Shown here in pieces: positions 31,746 to 43,503 of a stretch of DNA of 64,000 nucleotides. How positions within the stretch are numbered: the first letter of the stretch is position 1; each line of letters opens with the position of its first letter. The stretch is from the NCBI GenBank assembly GCA_047495785.1, contig JBLDXI010000054.1, positions 1,240,001 to 1,304,000 of the forward strand, in the 5' to 3' direction. The notes under the pieces were generated by a model that was not told the DNA's origin, did no database searches, and saw only the letters and a program-made list of their open reading frames with translations. The position numbers were made by a program, and so were the translations under genes. Origin of the DNA: Lepidodermella squamata. Taxonomy: Eukaryota > Gastrotricha.

Positions 31746-34642
31746 ATGAATATCTGGGCCATTCTTGTTCATATGTTTCTTATCCGTGTGTATATCGCTG
31801 CCGAACAGATTTCCTTGACGAGCCCTTTTCCGGAAAATGTCTCAGCCACGACTCCGAGTAACAGCACAAAAAAGACTGTTATTACTTTAATATCGATGTG
31901 TCACTACTCTGGTCCCGTTTTTGCTTTGGGGCCTCTTTGCACGGAAGCTTTAAAGTATGCATTGGACAGTATCCAGAAGATACCGAATCTTCTCACAAAT
32001 TACGAGCTGGCTTTCGAAACTATCGATGAAATGGTGAGTCGTTAACAGTTTAAGACAGCTGTGAACACTGCTTTCCTAATGCCTTTAGTGCTCCAGGCAA
32101 TTAGCCATAGCGAAATTTGTATCTGAGATGCGAAGAAATGGGGCGAAGTCGGACAGATTCCCTCTCATTCTTGGAAACACTTGCGCCGGTAGTTTCTTCA
32201 CTGGTCAAATGCTGCATCACTACGACTTTATATCTGTGTGTTTTATGACCGTAATGCATTTTCCTTATTGATCTTTTTCAAGATTGCACCAGCTATTCCA
32301 GCGCTCGAGGGCTACACCCAGAGAAGTCGTTTTCAGTCATTCTTCCCCATCGCTCCACAACTTGGGGCAGAACTTGATTCTCTAGGTAGCTTCTTCGGAG
32401 TCATGGGATGGCGAAAAATCGCGATCTTCTCGGAACACGCCGATTACATGAGTGAAGTAGAAACGGCGTTCATGTTGGAGTTTGAGAAAGCTGGATTGTT
32501 GGAAGTAATTGGGATTTTCAGAACCCCCCGCACCATTGGCTCTGCTACCGAATCAAGCCACATCGAAATCGCTATGATAGAGATGGTGAAGGTTAGGCCG
32601 AGAATAATCATCGTCAATTCTGTTATTACTGTTCGAATCGCATGCTGGTTACATCGATTTAATTTATTCGGCCCTAACTACGTTATTTTCATACCCGCTA
32701 TTGCTTCATTCAACCCCGAGGATCCTCAGCGATACGAATGGTGTAACCCTGATATGCTGCGAGAGCTGTTACCAAGCGTATTCTCCTTCGGGCTAACGAA
32801 TAGAATGAATTTGAATCAAAATGAAATGTTAGATTCTCTGGGTAACACCGGGTATGATTTCGACAAGGCGATGATGGAACACATCGACAACCCAATGAAA
32901 AACCCTAACTGGTTATCCCTTCGTCATCACTTCTATGACCTTGCGTTGCTTGCTGCCTACACTCTGAATGCAACTGAAACAATTCTTCAGAAAAGTCAGT
33001 TTTAACAATCATGGTTTCCCATTTTATTCATATAATGTATTCAGGGAATGAAACACTCTCAAACTGGTTCACTAATGGACTCAAGTTTCAGGCATCTGGG
33101 AGAGGAATCTCGGACGTTATAAAACAGGCGTTATTCAACACACGAGTTGAAACGAAAATGGGCCGGATAGCATTTGAACAGAATACAACCTTGAATAGCG
33201 CTGGAAATATTCTTATCGGTATATTCCAATATCGAATTCAGAATGATTCGAAAAACTTCATTCAAGCTCCTGTGGCGCTTTACGACATGCAAAAGAAGAA
33301 GGTCACTCTGATCGGCTCAAAGATAATTTGGCGCACCCTTAGCGGGAATCCTCCTGCGGATTTCGTGCGAACCTTCATTTTAGAGCTGCCTTTAGTCCCT
33401 ATCGACTGCTATTCTGTCATGACAGCTCTAGGCTGCTTGGGAATGCTATCTGTGCTATTGGTGTCAATCTTTGCTTGGTTAAATCGAACGAGTCCTAATT
33501 TCGCTGATTCGACCCCGAAATTGAATTCCTTCTTGCTAATGGGGGACGCTCTATTAGTATCAACCGAGCTGATTCAGGGGAATGATTCACGTAAAAGTAC
33601 CTGCGTCGCTTTCGAGATAGCTAGAATACTGCTTGTAGTTGGAGTAGCTTGCGTGTTATTCGGCTTGGTTTCGAAACTGGAATTAGGACGGATGATTGTC
33701 GTGATCCCAAACGGCAAGCTGAGGAAAAACACTAAATCCAAAAGAGCCATGCTCATGAACTTGCTGTTGTCTAAAAGTACTAAAATCTTCCTAACCATTG
33801 GCATTTGTTTGCCCGCCCTCTTAATCATCATCGGAATTGTATGGTTTGCATTGGACCCAGTTGCAGCCGCGATCAAGATTTCGCCTATCGAAGCGATGAG
33901 GATTGACGATTCAATCGAGTACCAAACTGCCATCTACTTTTGCGAGATTCAGTCGTCCAAAACAACACCAGTTATTGTCGCGATATACAGTTCAATCTTC
34001 GCGGTCAGCGCTTTGCGAGGCAGTTTTTTGGCCATAAGATTGAAATCTGTAAGTGTATCCCCTACTAAATCATTTAGCTCAGGGCTTCTCGGTCCCTAAA
34101 CTCTGACGACCATTCAATCCATAAAACCATAAAAAATTTCGAAATTTGTCAGCCAAAATCAAATCAAATCAGAGTCACAAACCGATTCAAGGAGATTCTA
34201 AAATTGCTGGCTTGAGAAGCCCTGGTAAAGCTCTCCCATTAAGCAAAATTGCCACACGTTTGACATTTGACGAATAACTTTGGCTTTCACCCATGACTGA
34301 ATCCAGCATAAATGTTGTATTCTCTATTGTTGTCTTTTCTTTTAGTGCACACTCGACAACATTAGAGACTTAAAGTCAACCATACAAACGTTTTATGGAA
34401 CCATTCTTCTACTAATCGGCGGGGCCGTCATTACATGGGCGATTTTCCATGACCCACTTTATCAACGTCTGACTATCACAACGATGAATTACCTGTGCGT
34501 TACCCTCAATATCGCTCTTCTCTTCATTCCTAAGGTGACAATTGCTTTTATATAGATCTAAACTCTAAAAATCATGCCTTCTGTTGCATTTTTACAGTTT
34601 CGAAAGAATTCTTCAACCATTCAACGCAAAGGCCCAGTCTGA
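31746..34642 (+). CDS. GABA-B-like class C GPCR, intact, 794 aa
   Basis: Exons 31746-32033, 32089-32235, 32283-32994, 33045-34048, 34346-34534, 34598-34642; 2,385 nt. The intron after exon 3 is phase 1, the others phase 0. Signal peptide MNIWAILVHMFLIRVYIAA. The ectodomain carries CHYSGPVFALGPLCTEAL, MGWRKIAIFSEHADYM, CWLHRFNLFGPNYVIF and YEWCNPDML. The linker is IWRTLSGNPPADF, followed by seven helices ending LNIALLFIPK, close to the FVPKMRR end of vertebrate GABA-B TM7. The tail is 14 residues. The 297-bp intron before TM6 is longer than its relatives'. This is the functional relative of the pseudogene at 6730-9191, and parts of the two are nearly identical. Confidence 0.92.
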
Positions 34643-35162
34643 AAGCCTGCTGAAATTTATTTTATTGCCAAAACTATTGAGACTCGCGATACCTTTAGAA
34701 ATCAGACTGGTCCCTAGCAAAACACGGAAATTGATGCTACGAGAATGGAGAAATTTGACACAAGACGTTCGAGAAATAAACACGGTAAAGATGTAAGTAG
34801 CTGGATACCCTAATTCCAGAAAAAGGTGGAATTCAAAATTTTCTGACGCGTCGGAAAAGGTTTGCACCTGTTTGGTTGGTTCAAAGAGCTATTTTCGTAC
34901 GATCACATTTCTTTTCACAACAGCATGCTTTTTAGACAACAAAACTATTTTAACGATCACACTTCACAGCAGAGGCATTCTAGCTACCAAATCTGTCATC
35001 TGATAAAAAAAATGAAGCTAAGATTTAGCCACAGCACAATTCGGATATACAAAGCGTCCGGCAAAGTTTAAAATTAACAGATAAGGGATAAGGGTACTAA
35101 TTGCTTATTCATGCAAACCTCATCTCAATTTTCACATAATTTTCTCATAGCTAAAGTAGGAA
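34643..35162. other. Convergent intergenic region
   Basis: No gene or repeat recognised. It lies between the 3' ends of two receptor genes. Confidence 0.4.
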
Positions 35163-37788
35163 TTAGGCTGTTGTGAACTGAACTTCAGATATAGTGTTTA
35201 TTTTTCGATGATGGTTTCTCAAGCTTGATCCAGCGCGAGACGGTGGCGACTCCAGGGGCTCCAGTTTTCTCATTTTCGAAAAGAAAAGCATACCCAGATT
35301 CAATGTGATGCAGGCGAATATCATAACTGAACACGTTATGCGCTGATAGGAACTTTCCTTGAAAATAGCCCCAGCGATGATTCCCCCGCAAGCAAGAAGC
35401 ATCACAGTTCCGTAAAAGCAGGCTGCATTCACTTTCAAATCCGTAATATGCGAGATTTTTTTCTGCAATCAAAATATGAAGACGATCACTGATTAGATAG
35501 AGACAAATAGCAATGATAACTTACCGATCTGAGCGCATGCGCCAGGAAAATTCCCCTGAAAGTCATGGCCCCAGTGATCAAGCAGGACGCTGCGATGACA
35601 AATTGAGACATGATGGTTGACCCAGAGGCTAAACTGTATTTTATGACTATCCTTTCATATGTGTTATCTGTAACACTTGCGCCAATTGTTTCCACTACCG
35701 TTGGTGGCGATACCACGAAACAAATCAACAGCAGTAGTGAAAATAAAGTCAGTAAAGCCGCTCCAATACCAATTACTGCCATTCTCAAGCTACCAAAACC
35801 AGATATACTACCAACTTTTCCGGAAGAGAAGTTTGTCTGTCTCGAAGATCGACCATCATTTGTTAACATATGTAAAGCAGCTTTTTTCATGGCTAAAGAA
35901 GCCAATTCCAACTTTCCGGACATGCCGAAAAGAATACATGTGATGCCGAGAAATAACATTGCCAGAGCCAAAGTTGCTAGAGGTTGAAAATTAGAATCGA
36001 AATGCATGGGCTGGAGCAGTACCGAAGTCAGAAGTATTACATCTCCAATCAGGATGAATCGCCCAAGCCCTGGGACAGATGTCGTGATTCGTTCGTTTGT
36101 CTTGCGACATTTTTCATGCCATATGAAAATGAAGATACTGACTGCTAACAATACGCCCGCAACAGTTGTGATCGCAATGAAGGCGGGAAGTTCGAGGAGA
36201 GGGGATATTGTCGTCAATAAGTGCACCATGTCTGTGGGAGGTCTTCCGTTCGAAGTTCTCCAGGCTATTGGCGAGAGACTACAATTTAGCGTTCGGGTCT
36301 TCGAATAGTAGACGCATATTGGGGATGATCGGACTTTGTCTGAAGATTTGTCTCTCCTGAATTGAGCGATGCCTTGAATAGGACTGCCGCCTGTGTTCAA
36401 CGTTGTATTACTTTCGAAAGCGACATCCCCGACCGTGATTTTGAGGCGACTCGAATAGAGAGCTTCCTTGATTGTGTCAGCAATGAATTTGCCGTTTTGT
36501 TTGAACAAATCACCGACGGTCACCCATTGCGACAATGTTTGATTATCTGTAAAAACAAAACGTCATAATTCGAGTTGAATGGTAATTGGAGTTATGTCTT
36601 ACTCAATCTCAAAATACTCTCGGTTCTGTTGAGTACAAAAGCAGCCACCAATGTGCCGTCATAGCACGAACTTCTCCTTGTAGAGAAGAAAGGCGAAGTC
36701 TCTGGCTTTTCGATTCTTGCTCTCATCCAATCGGCTACATCCATAGCTGAATTTCCAAACGAATCTCTTTCATTGTCCATTCGTAAGTCTAAACTGCTAG
36801 CGCACCCAAAAGCGAATATGCTTTGTTGCACTTCCTCCAGCATACTCTCCGTGCACCAATCAGTGAAGCGTGAAGGATCATTAGGTACGAAAACGGAGGT
36901 TAGCAAAGTGAAAATAGCGATGTTTGGCCCGAAGAGCTTGTATCGATGTAGAAAACAAGCTATTCGAGCGGTACTTAATGCATTAACAATTATTATCCTT
37001 GGATTCACTTTTTTCAAATCTGATACCGCTTGCTCGATGTATGGAGGTTCAGCCAGGGTACCGAGAACGTAGGGAATTTTGAAGACCCCCAATATTTTCG
37101 AGCCATTATTTTTCTCAAAACTTGCGATGAACTCATTTTCAATCTGTCCAAAGTAATCACTGGCCTCGGATAAGATCGCAACCCTGCGCCAGCTCATAGA
37201 GATGAGGAATTCCTGGAGGCTGCTGTAGCAGGTGATGAGCTGCGGCTGCGCTATAAAATAGTTTCGATATCGTGATCTTTTGGTGTGGGGCTCGAGTTGT
37301 ACTGCCGACAGACCGAATCCAACATAGTTGAAGTATTGGAGGATTTCCCCGGTGTGATAGTTTGTTGTGCCTGACGGACCAATCGTCAAGGGTAGTCGAT
37401 CTGAAATTGAGTCGTTCAGTTGAAGCTGAGAAATGATTCTTCCAACTCCAATCGGTCTGGAAAACTGATAGAACAGATAGAAATATGAATAACCCTAAAG
37501 GGTTTAGCCTACCATGTCATCGATAACGTCAACAGCAAGATCATAACCCGGTAGCATGTTCATTCTTTTCACACTTTCAAGAGCGAATCTGATCCCCTCG
37601 GTACAGATAGGCCCCAAAGGTATAACAGACCCACCATAGTTCAATGCAGCCATAATACTGATCACTTTCCGACTAGAATCATTCGGGTTGTAGGTTGTTG
37701 AGAAAATTCTAGGCTCCAGTGGGGCTGTCAATGGTATCTTGGCCAACGCAGAGCCGACAGTTACCAGAGCAATTACGATTCGAATCAT
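35163..37788 (-). CDS. GABA-B-like class C GPCR, intact, 819 aa
   Basis: Minus-strand exons 37513-37788, 36603-37464, 35525-36546 and 35163-35462; 2,460 nt, phases 0/1/0. Start MIRIVIALVTVGSALA is a signal peptide, with a TATA-type box 41-47 bp upstream. Motifs: YGGSVIPLGPICTEGIRFALESVK, SMSWRRVAILSEASDYFGQ, CFLHRYKLFGPNIAIF, TDWCTESML, AWRTSNGRPPTDM; TM3 ends LFGMSGKLELAS. There is no intron between the two ectodomain lobes and none after TM7, unlike the 31746 and 58730 genes. Exon 2 starts with Phe where those genes have Cys, so a cysteine common in that position is absent here. The C-tail is about 38 residues. Confidence 0.92.
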
Positions 37789-39357
37789 CGGATGAAGAAA
37801 TATGTTAGTTCTCGATTTTGCGGACAGCTTTTATATCGAGGTTGAAGATCTTAACGACAGTGCATTATCGTCGATACATTCCTCATAGAACGATCAGAAT
37901 CCCCAGACAAGTCGTGGGCTTCATTTCCGAAGCGTTTGAATTTGCCACGCAAAGCAGCGACACGTTTACAAGTGATTATCACATTGATCTGGAGAGAATA
38001 TGCGTCTTGCCTTGCTTCGTCGAGTATTGAAAATCGTCTATCAGTGTCGCCCTTTTTTTTAAGAGGACAATTGCAATCTTACTTGAATGCCATTCCAACC
38101 ATTAGAGCGATGAGGAACAGGAAGTAATGCTAGCTAACAGCTTGATATCCGGTTAGTGCTGTGACGAGCTTCATTTGTTTCTCAAATCCTCCTCTCTCCG
38201 ACATCTTTCGCATGGCTACTGAAGTGGAACCCCCATCGGCCTAACAACAGAGCGCCAACTGCACAGCTTGAGAAAATTCGAAACCTTACGCACGTCTGTG
38301 TTAAATATCCGCCCGACGTTTTTTGTACGTCAGGAAAAACGTCGATTTCTCAGTTCCAGATCCACCAGTTGGTCTTTATTTTTCAGTTATAAAGAGCGTT
38401 GTCAGTTGTTTAACTCTGATTTAACCTTTGTGTTGGTTTATGTTGGCATTGTAAACTCCTGTATTTTGTTCTCCTTTCAGACAAAAGGAAGGCAAAACAA
38501 ATTTAGGCTTCAGATTCATAAGGCTCTTTTTGTTACCAAGTAGGATCATTCTCTCTGTGTCAACATTTAGCTTTTAGCTCCCGAGGCAAAGGTCAGAGGT
38601 GGGAATAGGTCGGGTTAAACGGCCGGCAAATTTACCGGCTGCCGGTTTGGTCAGGTATGGGTAGTAGCAGAAATGGACCCGCTACAGCAAGACTTTATTA
38701 TGCTTGCCCGCTACAGCAAGGTATTTATTATGCTCGGCCAGAGCCAATCAACATAATGGATTTTGTCTTATGGGGTTCAGTTTTTTGATAAGGGATTCTT
38801 CATTTTTATGTCAGGTTTATTATGGCTACTATTGATTATCGGCAATCATTGGATTGATTTGTTTTGTGAACTCAAGCCAGAATAAATTGCGCTGTATTTA
38901 TTTGATGTTGATTTGATGTTATCAATCTCACATCGAGTAAGTTTGACCCTCATATCATGGCTAATTTGAAATCATATGCTAAACTAGGTTTATCTGCAAC
39001 AGGAAAGACCGACCCGGTTCTTTCGGTGCGAGGTTAACCGGGGATTTCGGCCAGGCCTTTCGGTTCGGCACATCTCTATTTAGAGCTAATTCAATATTGC
39101 ATGAGACGCTCCAGCAGAAACCAGCCCAAATATTCATTGTTATAGCAAACAAGGAAGGAGGTAACCAAGGTAAAGAAATTTCGATTTTCATTCCATTTTC
39201 GAATTATTCGAATTATTTGAAATAGCGGACAATAAACTACTGAATTAACTTCTACTGAAAGAACGAGAATAACTCCATGGTATGTTATAAGCAAACATAG
39301 GAACAGTCTGAGTAGGTAGATTTGTTCTAAACAGGACCCAAAGTGGACCGCTGGGAT
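37789..39357. other. Intergenic region with possible TE remnants
   Basis: No gene supported. A short tandem repeat with unit CCCGCTACAGCAAG + TTTATTATGCT lies at about 38679-38737. CAGAGGTGGGAATAGG (38592) and, inverted, TAGAGATGTGCCGAACC (39078) resemble hAT ends, but no flanking duplication is visible. Confidence 0.35.
37829..37835 (-). promoter_or_regulatory. TATA box of the 35163-37788 gene
   Basis: The minus strand reads GATATAAAAGCT, 41-47 bp before the ATG. Position and sequence fit a core promoter with a very short 5' UTR. Confidence 0.5.
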
Positions 39358-41977
39358 TTATATCGCAGATATAGCATTTATTTTTCGATGACGGCTTCTC
39401 AGGTTTTGTCCAGCGCGAGACGGTGGTGACTCCAGGAGCTGTAATGTTCTCATTTTTGAAACGAAAAGCATGACCAGATTCAATGTGATGCAGGCGAATA
39501 TCATAGCTGATAAGGTTATGCGCTGATATGAACTTTCCTTAAAAATCGCCCCTGCGATGATGCCCCCGCAAGCAAGAAGCATCACTGTTCCATAGAAGCA
39601 AGCTGCGTTCGCTTTCAAATCCGTAATATGTGCGATTTTTATCTGCAATGCAGAAAGCAATAATTAGTTGTATTCATTATTCAATAACAACTTACCGATC
39701 TCAGCGAGTGAGCAAGGAAACTTCCTTTCAAAGTCATTGCTCCATTTATCAAGCATGCTGCCGAGATGACTACTTGAGACATGATTGATGACCCAGGGGC
39801 GAGATTATATTTTAACACCACCTTTTCAAACGTGTTATCGATAACAATCACGCTAATTTTTTCCACTATCGTTGGTGGCGATATCCCGAAACAAATTAGC
39901 AGCAGAAGTGTAAACGACGTCAGTAAAGCCGCCCCAATACTAATTACTGTCGTTCTCAAGCTTCCAAAACCAGAAACTCTTGCAGCTTTTCGGAAAGAAT
40001 AGTTTGTCTGTCTAGAAAATCGACCATCATTTGCTAACATATCTAGCGCAGCTTTTTTCATGGCTAGAGATGCCAGCTCCAACTTTCCGGCCATGCCAAA
40101 AACAATACAGGTAATGCCGAGAAGCAGCAGTCCCAGAGCCAAAGTCGATAGAGGTTGGAAATTGGAATCGAAATGCAAGGGTTGCAGCAGCAAGGAGGCA
40201 AGAAGTATTAAATCTCCAATAAGGATGAATCGCCCAAGCTGAGGGACAGATGTTGCGATCCGTTCATTCGTCTTGCGTGATTTTTCATCCCAAATGAAAA
40301 CAATCGTGGTAATTGCTAGTAGTAATACAGCGAGAGTTGTGATCGTGATGTAGGCGGGAAGTTCGAGTAGAGGAGATATCGTTTTCAAAAGGTTCAAAGA
40401 GTCAGCAGGAGGTTTTCCGTTTGATGTTCTCCAGACTAATGGCGAGAGACTGCAATTCAGGGCTCGGATCTTCGTTTGGTAAATGCATATTGGAGTGGAT
40501 TGGACTTTGTTAGCAGATCTTTCTCTTCTGAACTGAAAAATTCCTTGAATCGGACTGCCGCCTGTGTTCAGCGTTGTATTCCTCTCAAAAGCGATATCGC
40601 CGTCAGTGACTTTAAGGCGACTCAAATAGAGGGATTCTTTGATTGTGTCCACTATGAAGCTACCGTTTTGTTTGAACAATTTCCCAGCCGTTACCCATTG
40701 CGAGAGAGTTTGGTCATCTGTGGAAAAGCAATTAATTGTTAGGATATTATTCATTAGTTATGGGTGATAATGAGCTTACTCAGTCTTAAGAGCGTTTCAG
40801 TTTTGTTCAGTGCAAAAGCCGCCACCAATGTGGTGTCATAGCACGCACTTTTTCTCGTCGCAAAAAAGGGCGAAGCCTCTGGCCTCTCAATTCTTGCTGT
40901 CATCCAATCGGCTATATCGGCAGCTGAATTTCCAAACGAATCCTTCTCAGTGTCCAGACGCAAGTCTAAACGACTAGAGCATCCGAATGTAAACACGCTT
41001 TGTAATACTTCCTCCAACATACTCTCCGTGCACCAGTCAGTGAAGCGAGAAGGATCGTTTTGTACAAAGACCGAGGTTGTTAAAGTTAAAATGACAACGT
41101 TTGGCCCAAACAGCTTATATCGATGTAAATAGCAAGCCGCTCGAGCTGTACTCAATGCATTGACCATGATTATCCTGGGATTCACTTTTTTCAAGTCTGA
41201 AACAGCTTGCTCGATGTATTGAGGCTCAGCCAAGGTGCCGAGGACGTAGGGAATCTTGAAAACTCCCAATATTTTTGAGCCATTATTTTTTTCGAAATCA
41301 GCGATAAACTGTGTTTCGATCTGTCCAAAGTAATCACTGGCCTCGGATAAGATCGCAACCCTGCGCCAGTTCATAGAGATGAGGAATTCCTGGAGGCTGC
41401 TGTAACAGGCAATTAGCTGCGGTTGCATTATAAATAAGTTTTGATAACGTGATCTCATGGTATGAGGCTCGATTTGGATTGCTGTCACAGTATATCCGAC
41501 ATAGTTGAAGTATTGAATGATCTGACCGGTGTGATAATTCGCAGAGCTGGCTGGGCCTATCGTCAAGGGTAGTCGATCTGAAACTGAGTCGTTCAGTTGA
41601 AGCTGAGAAATGATTCTGCCCACTCCTAGCGGTCTAGAAAACTGATGAAAAAATATATTTTCATGCCTAAAGATTTATGGCGGTATATTGCTTTTGCTTA
41701 CCAAATCATCTACGAAGTCGACAGCTAGTTCATAGCCTGGTAGCATGTTCATACTTTTCACACTATCAAGAGCGAATCTGATCCCCTCGGTACAGAGAGG
41801 ACCCAATGGTAGAACGGGCCCACCATAGCTGAATGAAGCCATAATACTGATCACTTTCCGACTGGTATCATTCGGGTTGTAGGTTGTTGAGAAAATTCTA
41901 GGCTCCAGTGGGGCTGTCAATGGTATCTTGGCCAACGCAGAGCCGACAGTTATCAGAGCAATTACGATTCGAATCAT
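39358..41977 (-). CDS. GABA-B-like class C GPCR, intact, 814 aa
   Basis: Minus-strand exons 41702-41977, 40780-41641, 39696-40717 and 39358-39642; 2,445 nt, phases 0/1/0. Signal peptide MIRIVIALITVGSALA is almost identical, at DNA level too, to that of the neighbour at 35163-37788, and further patches in exon 2 are nearly identical, though other parts differ more. Motifs: YGGPVLPLGPLCTEGIRF, MNWRRVAILSEASDYFGQ, CYLHRYKLFGPNVVIL, TDWCTESML, VWRTSNGKPPADS. TM3 ends VFGMAGKLELASLAMKKAAL. The C-tail is five residues shorter than its neighbour's. It is in direct tandem with that gene, downstream gene at lower coordinates. Confidence 0.92.
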
Positions 41978-43454
41978 CGGATGTCAACCTGTGTTAATTC
42001 TCAATTTTTCGATCTGCTTTAATTTTTAATCCAGAGATGTTAATGAAAATGCCGCATCTGCTACATACTGTAGATGATAAATGTTAATATTCAGAACGTG
42101 GGCTTCATTACGATTCGAATCATCAGTTAATTAGGTGTGCTAGCTCTCATTTTCACAAGCTGTTTCGATATTCAAAGCGAATATCTTGCTGGAAATGTAA
42201 TATCGCCACTGCATTCTACATAAGGCACAGATTAATTACCTGGCTAGACGTGGGCTGCAATTCCTGAACGTCTTCGCTAACCACGCAAATTTGCGACTCG
42301 CGCGCAAATTAATTACCCGTGTCTCTTTTATAAGGCGGCATAATCACGAGCAAGCGTGGACGTCGCTGACATGGCAGCGATCAAAATCTCTCCAGCGTCG
42401 TCAATATTTTTCAATAGTGGGCTTCTCATGGGTTTGATAGAAACTGCCATAACTGACTGAAACAGCGATAGATTCTGCTTCGAGCTGGAAATTTTGGTAA
42501 AATGTCAAGTTCCAGATGAAGCCTCGCATTGAAGCGTACGTGGTATCATCTTAAAGCAGATATGACTCAGAACACAATACCCTATTCAGTTTCCTCAGAA
42601 TGCTGCTATAGTGTGTTACAAGGTGTGCCGGCGCTTGGGGTTATTTGGGGCATTCGGACAAATGCTCGTGTAATCAGTATAAATCAGTATAATATAGTAT
42701 AATTTTTTTTTATTCCGATTTTCACACCGAGGCGAAACGACGCAACACTTCGGCAACCCTTCATCGAAATCTGTCAGTTGGCTTTTGCCTTTCAGCTTTC
42801 CAAAATCGGCCTGGTCGAGGTCGAGGGAGACGTACACGGAAATTATGACGCACAAAAATGCTTGGTACCGGTCGAGCCCAGCACGCCTTAACCTTTTTCG
42901 AAGTCACATTTCGAAATGAAAATGAACAAGTGTCACCAGTAAATTTCATCTCATTGAGTCGTAAAACTGACAAAACAGGCAAATTCTTTTCTGAAACCTC
43001 ACAAGTCTTTGCAAGAAAAAATCGGAAGCAGATGAAACGGGAACCGAAGCACTGAAATGCAGTCATACTGCCTACTCTTACTTTCGCCTTATTGCTCCAA
43101 GGACGCTTGCCGCTTAAAAGCAGGAAGAGAAGCCAAGGGAAGTTCATCAGTCCTGAAAAAAGGTGGGCGGAGCTGTTAAAATGAAATTCAGTCATCCGCG
43201 ACACTCCTGACTCCCGTCCTGAACTTTTTTTCCTTTGCAGTTCTATACATGGTATGTTATACTAGCTGCCACAAAATCCAAAAGAGTTGAATATCCGAGA
43301 CAGCATTCCACCCCTTGAGTGAGAATCACATATCTGAATCATAATGTTCGATGCTGCGCGGCAAAAAGGAAAAGCGTAAACACAATGCATCATGAGACAG
43401 GAAATTCTGCAGCGGGATGTCGTGACAATTTCGCGGCTTCTGATATTATTCTCC
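41978..43454. other. Divergent intergenic region
   Basis: No gene supported. It lies between the 5' ends of two receptor genes and so holds both promoters. An AT-rich ATCAGTATAA repeat is at about 42674-42705. TTTGGGGCATTCGGACAAATG at about 42640 resembles sequence near 51192 in the enlarged receptor intron, hinting at a dispersed repeat. Confidence 0.35.
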
Positions 43455-43462
43455 TATTTAAG
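43455..43462 (+). promoter_or_regulatory. TATA-like box of the 43504 gene
   Basis: TATTTAAG lies about 45 bp before the ATG at 43504, followed by CAGC. The gene at 46597 has the matching ATTTAAGCAGC about 45-55 bp before its ATG, so a shared core promoter is likely. Confidence 0.45.
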
Positions 43463-43503
43463 CAGCAAAGGTCGCTGACGAACCAACACGATTGATTACG
43501 CCG

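Noticed and set aside
38592-39078. hAT element with CAGAGGTG-type ends
   Set aside because: The inverted similarity is short and no 8-bp flanking duplication is visible.
42761-43204. 147-residue minus-strand frame in the intergenic region
   Set aside because: No recognisable domain, no splice support, and it overlaps the divergent promoter region. Probably chance.
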